From: Salinispirillum marinum
Lineage (GTDB): Bacteria; Pseudomonadota; Gammaproteobacteria; Pseudomonadales; Natronospirillaceae
DNA: 64,000 nucleotides
Reading direction: 5' to 3' (one strand)
NCBI RefSeq assembly: GCF_042651565.1
Contig: NZ_JBHSDF010000002.1
Shown here: piece after piece, positions 17,886 to 24,594 of the stretch
Position numbering within the stretch: position 1 is the stretch's first letter
Layout: each line of letters begins with the position of its first letter
Notes under the pieces: generated by a model
The model's input: only the letters and a program-made list of their open reading frames with translations
What the model was told of the DNA's origin: nothing
Database searches by the model: none
Translations under genes and position numbers: made by a program

Positions 17886-18356
17886 TTACCCACGCAGCCT
17901 TACTAACAAGCGCTGCCATGCATTTGCTTTAGCCACCAGTGCCAGTGCGATTAGGCCTTGCATACCGTTACCCACTATAGGTAAGACATACTGAAGAAAC
18001 TCAGCCACATTATGAGGCATCATAAACACTTGCCGAGATAACTGAACAAGGGCGGTAACTAAAAGATAAATACCGAGAAGCTGAATAATGAAGGCTTGCG
18101 TACCCTGTGGTAGGCGTTTTTGACTGTCTTCTTCAATACTCTGTAGTACTTTACCCGAAAGCCGCCATAACAGCACAACAGCCAAAAGCCCGAGCGCTAA
18201 AAACCCAATGCTGACCCATGGGTAAAGCTCGTGCTGTTCTAGCCTACTAACCGTCGAGAAGAGAACAAAAAGAGTCGAGCCACTGAGCACTAGGTGCACA
18301 AGCAGCCAAAGCGCCAATACCCGTATAGCTATAGCAGTGATCTGTTTGGTTTCCAT
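17886..18356 (-). CDS. Small four-helix integral membrane protein, unknown function
   Basis: 156 residues with four hydrophobic segments, about 8-32, 45-67, 88-110 and 124-144. The acidic SIEEDSQKRL loop lies between helices 2 and 3. I recognise no family motif. It lies 31 bp upstream of the acetyltransferase gene on the same strand and may share its transcript. An RDD-protein remnant lies just upstream. Confidence 0.6.
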   Translation of the reverse strand: METKQITAIAIRVLALWLLVHLVLSGSTLFVLFSTVSRLEQHELYPWVSIGFLALGLLAVVLLWRLSGKVLQSIEEDSQKRLPQGTQAFIIQLLGIYLLVTALVQLSRQVFMMPHNVAEFLQYVLPIVGNGMQGLIALALVAKANAWQRLLVRLRG

Positions 18357-18409
18357 GTTTTCTTCCGTTTATGCTTAAGAACACCTCCAAGATAGAGGCG
18401 CTCATCCTG

Positions 18410-18568
18410 TTAAGAACCTGTATGAACCACTACGGTGCCCGCCAGTTTGTCGTGCCATGTTTGATTTTTCGCATCCCAGAGCATCCAGAAAAAACCAAGC
18501 AGCAACGGTATTGTCGAGACGAAATACCTAACATATTGACGCCGGCCCATTCCGGCGCGTGGTTTACA
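18410..18568 (-). pseudogene. C-terminal remnant of an RDD-family membrane protein
   Basis: An open stretch of about 52 codons on the minus strand, blocked by a TAA just upstream, reads YVRYFVSTIPLLLGFFWMLW then DAKNQTWHDKLAGTVVV and ends HTGS-stop. The last transmembrane helix and the QTWHDKLAGTVVV tail are the hallmark of RDD-family proteins, but the earlier helices and the Arg-Asp-Asp region are absent. No ribosome site is seen. It fills most of the 242-bp gap between the membrane protein and nudK and looks like the end of a decayed gene. Confidence 0.75.
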
Positions 18569-18598
18569 TTATGCCGCCATAGGCATGAAATCAAGCAT

Positions 18599-19183
18599 TC
18601 AGCGCTCACACAAACCATGGAGCTGCGCATACTGTAGCAGCATGATGGTTTTACCGTCTTTGATCTCGCCCGATGCCACCATAGCCATGGCCTGATCAAA
18701 TTTCAGCTCTAACACCTCAATGTTTTCTTGCTCATGGTCCAAGCCGCCACCTGAAGACACCCTCATGTTGTCCGAATATTCCGCTACAAAAAAGTGAACG
18801 ATTTCGGTCACCGACCCCGGTGACATATAGGCTTCAAAGATTTTACGCACGTTATCGACCCGGTAGCCAACCTCTTCTTCAGCTTCTCGTCTTATGCAGT
18901 CTTCCGGATCGTCCTCATCCAGTAAACCGGCACAGGCTTCGATCATTAAGCCATCGGGGTTGCCGTTGACGTACGTCGGCAAACGAAATTGCCGGGTCAG
19001 AATGACGGTGCCTTTTTGGGGGTTATACAGCAGAATCGTTGCACCATTACCCCGGTCGTACGCCTCACGCTCCTGCTTGCCCCACTCGCCGGACGCATTC
19101 AAATACTCAAACGAATACTTGTTCAGGGTGTACCAATTGTCGGACAGCAGTGTCTTTGTTAAATGCCTGATTCTATCTGTCAT
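18599..19183 (-). CDS. nudK: GDP-mannose pyrophosphatase NudK (Nudix hydrolase)
   Basis: Hydrolyses GDP-mannose and related nucleotide sugars, by family. The 194 residues follow E. coli NudK: LSDNWYTL, REAYDRGNGATILLYN, VILTRQFRLPTYVNGN, the Nudix box GLLDEDDPEDCIRREAEEEVGY, EAYMSPGSVTEIVHFFVAEYSDN and EIKDGKTIMLLQY. ATG at 19183 matches the family and has AGGAA upstream; a longer reading adds 13 unrelated residues. Confidence 0.93.
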   Translation of the reverse strand: MTDRIRHLTKTLLSDNWYTLNKYSFEYLNASGEWGKQEREAYDRGNGATILLYNPQKGTVILTRQFRLPTYVNGNPDGLMIEACAGLLDEDDPEDCIRREAEEEVGYRVDNVRKIFEAYMSPGSVTEIVHFFVAEYSDNMRVSSGGGLDHEQENIEVLELKFDQAMAMVASGEIKDGKTIMLLQYAQLHGLCER

Positions 19184-19256
19184 AGGTTCCTTGTTGGCTA
19201 AGGAGTTGGCGGATAATCGCACGATTTAATCATTTCGCCCGACCTACATCATAGAC

Positions 19257-19262
19257 TATAAT
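19257..19262 (+). promoter_or_regulatory. TATAAT -10 box of the toxin-antitoxin operon
   Basis: A perfect TATAAT about 30 bp before the antitoxin ATG. The -35 region is not clear. Antitoxin-toxin complexes usually repress such promoters, but I see no strong palindrome here. Confidence 0.45.
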
Positions 19263-19292
19263 TTTTCGTGACTTTGAGAGAGGGCTCCAGCC

Positions 19293-19535
19293 ATGCAAAC
19301 ATTAACAGCAAACGACGCCAAACGAAATTTTGGCGAGCTACTTCTCAGCGCCCAACGAGAGCCGGTCATCATCAGTAAAAACAGCAAAAATGCGGTTGTT
19401 GTCATGTCCATGAAAGACTTTGAAGAGTTAGAGGCGATGAAGCTCGACTACCTCAAACACTATTTTGAATCCGCAAAAAAAGACTTAGACAGTGGTGCGA
19501 CGGTTGATGGTGCTACTTTTCTAAACGCTCTTTGA
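19293..19535 (+). CDS. Type II antitoxin, Phd/YefM family
   Basis: An 80-residue antitoxin. The N-terminal domain, about residues 1-50, is typical of the family (LTANDAKRNFGELLLSAQREPVIISKNSKNAVVVMSMKDFEEL) and would bind the operator. The acidic C-terminal tail would wrap the toxin. It is first in a two-gene operon, 13 bp before the ParE-like toxin. Confidence 0.9.
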   Translation: MQTLTANDAKRNFGELLLSAQREPVIISKNSKNAVVVMSMKDFEELEAMKLDYLKHYFESAKKDLDSGATVDGATFLNAL

Positions 19536-19548
19536 TTGCTCCTCAAAC

Positions 19549-19863
19549 ATGCAAAACAAACAGTACAAGCTCAGCCGATTAGCGCAAGCCCACCTGCTTC
19601 AGATAAAAAGTTACACCGTCGAAAATTTCGGCGAGCCACAATGGCATAAATATAAAGCCACATTACTTTTGGGTTTTCAGACTTTAGCTGACAACCCGGA
19701 TTTGGGCAGACGTTGTGATGACGTTTTCCACAACGGATTTTACTTTCCGATCGGCAAACATATGGCCTACTACACCAAAGAGACCGACTTCATCCTGATT
19801 GTCGCTGTATTAGGGCAATCTCAGCTACCGCAGAAACACTTAACGCAATGGCACACTAGGTAG
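19549..19863 (+). CDS. Type II toxin, RelE/ParE family
   Basis: A 104-residue ParE-like toxin: YKLSRLAQAHLLQIKSYTVENFGEPQW, then GFQTLADNPDLGRRCDDV and a beta-rich C-terminus ending ILIVAVLGQSQLP. ParE members poison DNA gyrase and RelE members cleave mRNA on the ribosome. The GRRC-x-DV and YYTKE pattern is closer to ParE, but the target is not settled. The gene end overlaps, tail to tail, a deleted ParD-like antitoxin on the other strand. Confidence 0.88.
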   Translation: MQNKQYKLSRLAQAHLLQIKSYTVENFGEPQWHKYKATLLLGFQTLADNPDLGRRCDDVFHNGFYFPIGKHMAYYTKETDFILIVAVLGQSQLPQKHLTQWHTR

Positions 19864-20026
19864 TCCTCGCACTGCTCATTTTATGGCCCGCCGCTTTGAT
19901 AGAAGACATATCCAGCGGCTTAGACTCTCCACTTGACTCACCCTCAACCAGCGCCTGCCTAAGAACGGCAAGACGATTTTTAGCCTGCTGATCAGTCGAG
20001 GTGATGGTTTTGCGATGCATACTCAT
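19856..20026 (-). pseudogene. Internally deleted ParD-like antitoxin
   Basis: A 56-codon minus-strand frame with AGGAG 8 nt before its ATG. It begins MSMHRKTITSTDQQ, like the N-terminal beta strand of ParD, and then runs straight into AKNRLAVLRQALVEGESSGE, like the ParD C-terminal region. The central part expected in ParD (typically containing a Y-T-N-x-S-E-Y-I-type segment) is missing, about 25 residues. An in-frame deletion seems likely: translation signals survive, but DNA binding through the ribbon-helix-helix fold should be impaired. It overlaps the end of the ParE-like gene by 8 bp. Confidence 0.65.
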
Positions 20027-20051
20027 AGCTGGCGCTCCTGATACGGCAGAA

Positions 20052-20068
20052 GTATGAAAATATCATAC
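20052..20068 (-). promoter_or_regulatory. Palindromic operator before the ParD-like remnant
   Basis: GTATGA and TCATAC face each other across 5 bp, 26 bp upstream of the remnant's ATG. On the minus strand it contains TATGAT, a fair -10 box. This fits an autorepressed antitoxin promoter. Confidence 0.45.
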
Positions 20069-20288
20069 ACCCTTAATGTATTGAATCATCGGCACCTTCC
20101 GAGTACTGCCCGACGAGTTGCAGAAGGAACACCCATCATCAATGTCGTGTGGACTCATCGCTCGCATAGCGGTCGATAACCGATACAAATGGAAGGGTTT
20201 TGACGAGTGGTTGCGAGGCTTTGGCAAACAGCTCATATGCTCACTGTGCATATTAAACGGCGAACAACCTCGCTATATTTTCTGGAAA
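20069..20288. other. Non-coding accessory segment without a recognisable gene
   Basis: Short frames exist on both strands (65 codons on plus from 20118, 62 on minus from 20251). None has a ribosome site or recognisable motif, apart from a CxxC in the minus frame. It may be a degraded mobile element, given the repeats that follow. Confidence 0.3.
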
Positions 20289-20341
20289 TGCAGAATCAAT
20301 GACTCTGACCCTTAAGATTGCAGAATCAATAACTTTAACCC
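20289..20341. repeat. Two imperfect 23-bp direct repeats
   Basis: TGCAGAATCAATGACTCTGACCC at 20289-20311 recurs at 20319-20341 with three substitutions (30-bp period). Such motifs, with GACTCTGACCC, resemble from memory the flanks of small REP-associated transposase genes. No transposase is present here. Confidence 0.55.
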
Positions 20342-20354
20342 CTTTGGCTTCTTG

Positions 20355-21209
20355 TTATAAAAGTTCACTTCGCATAGCAGACAAGTACGCGAAATGCCTA
20401 AACTCATCTGGTATAGACTTACCCACTGATAGCTCTTGGTAGGCAAATTTCAGAGCGCAAGTACCTAAAGCAGCAACATTCAGTCCTTGAACATATGGTT
20501 GATAATTTTCAGGTAGGTAGTCTTTTATTAACGCTCCAGCGCCTGCAACTCCAAACCAAGGGTCTGTTGCAACAGATGTGAGTGAACGCTTAACACGCTG
20601 GAATTTAGTCTCTTTCATGACCCTGTTGAAGTCATTCAAATCACGATGCAGCTTGTTGAGTGCTTTGTTTTTTCTTTTTGGGATATCTTGCGATGACATT
20701 ATTTGATCGACTATTGAGTCCATTGAGTCACGCAATGCTAGTAATTCAGCATTCCTGCGCATTTTGAACTCGACAACTTCTGGAAGAGGAACAACAGCAG
20801 CTGGAATTTGCACAGCGTCATACAGTTCAAACTCAAGGCAACCTTGTCTTTTCGAGTATTCTTGAGGAACGATTAGCCTTTGTGTAGGCTGGGCAATACT
20901 CCACTCTTTATCTTTGACTTTATTATTCTGTTCAAAAGCAACCATTTGCGAGGCGATAAATAACAACCCATTTTCATGTGCTTCCATTCTTTGGAATCTG
21001 ACCTCGGTAGATGTGGCGATTCCCTCTTGTATTAGAAATTCAATATCAGGGCCACCGCCGACATGAATCATATTATTTACGGGATAATCGATCTTATCCC
21101 AAAACAAAAGATACTTGCGAAGATTTACAGCTTCAACACCTCCCGCTAGCTGAAGACCGCCACCATCCAGCATCCTATAGTTTGGTGTGATAATTATACC
21201 GCGTTCCAT
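20355..21209 (-). CDS. Orphan hypothetical protein (possibly DUF6236-like)
   Basis: 284 residues beginning MERGIIITPNYRMLDGGGLQL, mostly soluble, with a possible coiled-coil or helical middle (DQIMSSQDIPKRKNKALNKLHRDLNDFNRVM) and a mildly hydrophobic Ala/Gly-rich stretch (GVAGAGALIKDYL). The opening RGI-I-P motif recalls the DUF6236 group of mobile-island proteins, but I hold this only as a guess. The gene looks more AT-rich than its neighbours, stands alone between repeats, and is preceded by a long hairpin, all suggesting acquisition. No function can be named. Confidence 0.6.
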   Translation of the reverse strand: MERGIIITPNYRMLDGGGLQLAGGVEAVNLRKYLLFWDKIDYPVNNMIHVGGGPDIEFLIQEGIATSTEVRFQRMEAHENGLLFIASQMVAFEQNNKVKDKEWSIAQPTQRLIVPQEYSKRQGCLEFELYDAVQIPAAVVPLPEVVEFKMRRNAELLALRDSMDSIVDQIMSSQDIPKRKNKALNKLHRDLNDFNRVMKETKFQRVKRSLTSVATDPWFGVAGAGALIKDYLPENYQPYVQGLNVAALGTCALKFAYQELSVGKSIPDEFRHFAYLSAMRSELL

Positions 21210-21232
21210 AATGCCTCTTCACTTGTATAACT

Positions 21233-21278
21233 ATTAAGCGGTTATAGCCGCAGCTGAGCTGCCGTATAATCGCTTAAT
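21233..21278. repeat. Long imperfect hairpin upstream of the orphan gene
   Basis: ATTAAGCGGTTATA pairs with TATAATCGCTTAAT (one mismatch in 14), and inside them GCAGCT pairs with AGCTGC around one base. The whole folds into one 46-nt hairpin starting 24 bp from the orphan gene's start. It recalls a small folded recombination site such as an attC, but the canonical 7-bp core is not evident. Confidence 0.5.
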
Positions 21279-21459
21279 TGAAAAATGGGTCCATCTTGCG
21301 TACAAACCTAACGAAACTAACCCTAACGCATTGTTTTAAGAAGCTTTTTGAGGATATACCCCAAAAAAACACGCATCACATTTACGTCAGCTTAGCAGAA
21401 AAACGTGCATGTGCACGCTGAAAGGTTTGATTATCGTCAGGTGGTGCGAAGTTCAGGCA

Positions 21460-21535
21460 ATGGACGCAGGGGTATGCCTCAAGGCGCGCCTTCCGGCCTG
21501 CCGCGAAGCGCCGGAGGCATACGCCGAGAGTCCAT
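21460..21535. repeat. 76-bp GC-rich nested inverted repeat
   Basis: ATGGAC pairs with GTCCAT at the outside, and GTATGCCTC with GAGGCATAC within. Between them lie the perfect 12-bp palindrome AAGGCGCGCCTT and CCGGC/GCCGG. It is far more GC-rich than the sequence beside it. The rest of the 363-bp gap between the orphan gene and yeaD (21279-21459 and 21536-21572) shows no gene or promoter that I can support. Confidence 0.6.
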
Positions 21536-21572
21536 GCCGGGACGTTGGCGAGGTTACGCCAACCCAGAGCCC

Positions 21573-22448
21573 TCAATACCCGACGGTGGTGCTGATGGTG
21601 TGGCTTTCCCACGGCGCTAACAAGCGCTTATCCGGCCCGGCATTCGCAGCTTCCAAACACACCATATGCTGATAGCCGTTGGCCGGGAATTGGCTCAGGG
21701 TCGTGCTTTTTTCCGGGCCTGGGTTCCACACCACTAGGGCAGAGCAGCCATTGCGGGTTATGGCGAGGTCTTTCTTACCGGCGCTGCTCAAGCGCACGGG
21801 GCCAGCGTACTGGTAGTAAATGCGGTCTACTTCTTGAGTGATCGTAAGCGGGCCGGGTTGGCCGGGGCGGTCCTCGTCGGTCAGTTTATCGAGGTAGCGC
21901 ACGCTGGTTAGGCCATGTATTTCTGCGCTGGCGATGTCGCTAACCGGCAAATAAGTGTGCAGGGCTTGGCTCAGCAGTTGTGGTTCGTTGCCGATGTTGC
22001 GCGTGGTGAGGTGCACGGCCAAACTGCGGCCCAATACAAATTCTACGCTCACGGCCCAGCGTTCTTCGGGCAGCAAAGAATTTAGGGTTTCCGGCGGGAT
22101 AGACATTTGCACCCGTACTTGCTGGTGTTCCACGGTCACGCTGTCGAGTTGCCAGTCGGCAGTGCGGGCCACGCCGTGCGCGGGCGCGCCCATCCGGTCG
22201 TTACCAAACCACGGCCAGCAAATGGGTATGCCGCCGCGTAAGGCGGTGCCGGGCTTCTGTTCGTCCACCGGGCTCATCCACAGCAGGTCGTCTTCGCCAG
22301 AGGGACGGCAACTCACAAGATGCGCGCCAGTCATGGCTATTCGCGCGCTGACGTTGGGGTGTTCAATGGTCAAGATAACACGGCCATGAGCATTGGTGTC
22401 GTAGGTGATGCCGTTCGGTAGCGGCGGAGTTGCAGCGCTGTCGGTCAT
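21573..22448 (-). CDS. yeaD: D-hexose-6-phosphate mutarotase, YeaD family
   Basis: Interconverts alpha and beta anomers of glucose-6-phosphate and related sugars, by family. Its 291 residues form the aldose-1-epimerase beta-sandwich fold, with ALRGGIPICWPWFG (phosphate site), APAHGVART (catalytic His region), QALHTYLPVSD and the catalytic Glu in VCLEAANA. The start overlaps the stop of the upstream aminotransferase by ATGA, so they form an operon. Its promoter must lie before the aminotransferase. Confidence 0.92.
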   Translation of the reverse strand: MTDSAATPPLPNGITYDTNAHGRVILTIEHPNVSARIAMTGAHLVSCRPSGEDDLLWMSPVDEQKPGTALRGGIPICWPWFGNDRMGAPAHGVARTADWQLDSVTVEHQQVRVQMSIPPETLNSLLPEERWAVSVEFVLGRSLAVHLTTRNIGNEPQLLSQALHTYLPVSDIASAEIHGLTSVRYLDKLTDEDRPGQPGPLTITQEVDRIYYQYAGPVRLSSAGKKDLAITRNGCSALVVWNPGPEKSTTLSQFPANGYQHMVCLEAANAGPDKRLLAPWESHTISTTVGY

Positions 22449-23611
22449 AAACCCTCCACAAATTGCGCAATGCGCGCCAAGGCTTCTTTTAAGCGTTCTG
22501 GTTCACACGTATAGGCGAAGCGCACGTAATGATTGGGGTGGGTGCCGCCAAAGTCATCACCGGGGGTAACGGCGACATGATGCTCGGCCAGCAGGCGTTC
22601 ACAGAAGGTCAGTGCATCCAAGCCCGTGTGCGAGATGTCGGCATACAAATAGAACGCGCCCTGCCCGGCAACGGGTAAGGTAAAGCCCAATTCGGTTAGC
22701 CCGGCTTGCAAACAGGTGCGGCGTTCCGCAAAGGCGGCGACCCGGGTGGCGTATTCTTCGTCCATATCCGGCTGTAAAGCGCGTAATGCGGCGTATTGCG
22801 ATACCGTCGGCGGGGCCAGGAAGAGGTTTTGGCACAGCCGGTTGGCGGCATCTATGGCGTGTTCCGGCACTACGCACCAGCCCAAGCGCCAACCCGTCAT
22901 GCCATAGTATTTGGAGAAGCTGTTGATTACCCAAGCCTCGTCGGTGAATTCCAGAATGGAATGCGAGCGCTCGCCGGTGTAGTTCAGCCCTTGGTAAATT
23001 TCATCCACAATTAAGTGTGCATCGCGCTGCATGCACCATAGGTTAAGCGCTTGCAGTTCTTCCCGGCGCAGCACTTTACCGGTTGGGTTGGCGGGGCTGG
23101 CAACCAGTAAAGCGCGGGTTTCTTCTGTCCAATGTTCAGACAGCCATGGGGTATCCAGCGTGAAGCCCTGCTCCACCGGCAAGGGCGCGCAGTGAGTGTG
23201 GATGTTCAGCAGCGCCGCAATGTGCCGGTTGCACGGGTAACCGGGCTCAGGGAGCAACAAGGTTTGTTGAGGGTCGAGCGTTAGGCTCAGTACCACTTGC
23301 AGCGCGCCCGATGCACCGGGGGTAAGAATAAAGCGTTCTGGCGCGACCTGAATGCCATAACGGCGTTGGTAACTGGCAGCCAATGCGTGTTGTAGGTCGG
23401 GAATGCCCGTCGACGGGGTGTAAAAGGTTTTTCCGGCGGCTAAGGCGGCTTGTCCGGCGTCAACCACGCGCTGCGGCGTCGGAAAGTCTGGCTCGCCCAC
23501 TTCAAGGTGAATCACATCATGGCCTGCGGCCATCAGCCGATGGGCGGTGCCCAGTATGTGCATGACCTGAAAGGCGGCCACCTGTTGCTCTCGTTGTGCC
23601 AATGCGGGCAT
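22445..23611 (-). CDS. Class I/II PLP-dependent aminotransferase
   Basis: A 388-residue fold-type I aminotransferase. It shows HLEVGEPDFPTP, YTPSTGIPDLQ, VASPANPTGKVL, VDEIYQGLNY, the PLP-lysine in NSFSKYYGMTGWRLGW, and the substrate-carboxylate Arg near the end (YVRFAYT). It resembles the aspartate or alanine aminotransferase subgroup, and the amino donor is not clear. The start is ATG at 23611 with GAGGAG 7 nt upstream; an in-frame start 13 codons earlier has no such site. It is divergent from gluQ with 65 bp between. Confidence 0.88.
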   Translation of the reverse strand: MPALAQREQQVAAFQVMHILGTAHRLMAAGHDVIHLEVGEPDFPTPQRVVDAGQAALAAGKTFYTPSTGIPDLQHALAASYQRRYGIQVAPERFILTPGASGALQVVLSLTLDPQQTLLLPEPGYPCNRHIAALLNIHTHCAPLPVEQGFTLDTPWLSEHWTEETRALLVASPANPTGKVLRREELQALNLWCMQRDAHLIVDEIYQGLNYTGERSHSILEFTDEAWVINSFSKYYGMTGWRLGWCVVPEHAIDAANRLCQNLFLAPPTVSQYAALRALQPDMDEEYATRVAAFAERRTCLQAGLTELGFTLPVAGQGAFYLYADISHTGLDALTFCERLLAEHHVAVTPGDDFGGTHPNHYVRFAYTCEPERLKEALARIAQFVEGL

Positions 23612-23676
23612 GCGGGTACTCCTCTCAACCACAGACGCTTGTATGCGCATCCTACCAGCGGGTAAACTCTCTCGCC

Positions 23677-24594
23677 ATGGCTAACCCACCTGCACGCCCT
23701 GTTTACATTGGCCGCTTTGCGCCTTCCCCGTCTGGGCCATTGCATTTTGGTTCCCTCGTAACGGCGCTTGGCAGCTATTTGGATGCGCGAGCGCACAATG
23801 GCCAATGGTATGTGCGCATGGAAGATATTGACCCGCCACGCGAACAACCGGGTGCGGCCGACGATATTTTACGCACGCTGGAAGCCTTCGGCCTGCATTG
23901 GGATGGCCCGGTGGTCTGGCAAAGCAGCCGCTCGGAAGCCTATTTGGCTGCACTGGAAGCGCTGGCAGAGCACTGCTTTTACTGCACCTGCACACGGGCA
24001 GAACTGCGCCCTTATGAGGGGGTGTATCCGGGCACCTGTCGCGCCCGCCAGCAACGTCTTTCTGAGCAACATTCCGCCATTCGCTTGCGCACCCCGGATA
24101 CCCCGCTGTGTTTTCACGACCGTGTACAAGGGCAAATTTGTCATACCCCGCAAGAAACCGGCGGCGACCCCATATTGCGCCGCAAAGATGGTCTGTGGGC
24201 CTATCAATTAGCGGTCGTGGTGGATGATGGCGCACAAGGCATTACCGATGTGGTGCGCGGCAATGATTTATTGAACACCACCGCCGGGCAAGTCTATCTG
24301 CAACAGTGTCTTGGCCTGCCGACGCCGCGCTATTTGCATTTGCCGCTGATGGTGGATGCCGAGGGGCGCAAACTCAGCAAACAAAATCATGCGCCCGCGC
24401 TGGACCCTTCGGCCGCTAAACCCTTAATGCTACAAGCCTTAAACGTCTTGGGCATAGCGCCTCCTGCCCACCTAAACGACGCTACCTTGGAAGAAATACT
24501 GCGTTGGGGCATAGCCCATTGGCTCGACCATGTACCGTCGTTGCAACCGACCACTGTATGCAGTATCGCACTGACTGAGACGCTGACACCATGA
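23677..24594 (+). CDS. gluQ: Glutamyl-Q tRNA(Asp) synthetase
   Basis: Attaches glutamate to queuosine-34 of tRNA(Asp). It is a 305-residue paralogue of the glutamyl-tRNA synthetase catalytic domain without the anticodon-binding part: FAPSPSGPLHFGSL (HIGH-type), MEDIDPPRE, zinc-binding CYCTCTRAELRPYEG with CRAR, AYQLAVVVDD and KLSKQNHA (KMSKS-type). The family N-terminus supports ATG at 23677 over an upstream start. It overlaps cbrA by ATGA, the same pairing as in Pseudomonas. Confidence 0.94.
   Translation: MANPPARPVYIGRFAPSPSGPLHFGSLVTALGSYLDARAHNGQWYVRMEDIDPPREQPGAADDILRTLEAFGLHWDGPVVWQSSRSEAYLAALEALAEHCFYCTCTRAELRPYEGVYPGTCRARQQRLSEQHSAIRLRTPDTPLCFHDRVQGQICHTPQETGGDPILRRKDGLWAYQLAVVVDDGAQGITDVVRGNDLLNTTAGQVYLQQCLGLPTPRYLHLPLMVDAEGRKLSKQNHAPALDPSAAKPLMLQALNVLGIAPPAHLNDATLEEILRWGIAHWLDHVPSLQPTTVCSIALTETLTP

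Noticed and set aside
20118..20315. 65-codon plus-strand frame near the direct repeats
   Set aside because: No ribosome site, no motif, and its end is made of the repeat itself.
21233..21278. Integron attC site
   Set aside because: The hairpin is suggestive, but no GTTRRRY/RYYYAAC core pair can be placed, and no integrase or cassette array is in the window.
21382..21612. 76-codon minus-strand frame past the end of yeaD
   Set aside because: It overlaps yeaD and crosses the GC-rich inverted repeat. It is more simply a product of that repeat than a gene.
23533..24235. Long frames on the minus strand opposite gluQ
   Set aside because: These are shadows of gluQ, whose product is unambiguous.
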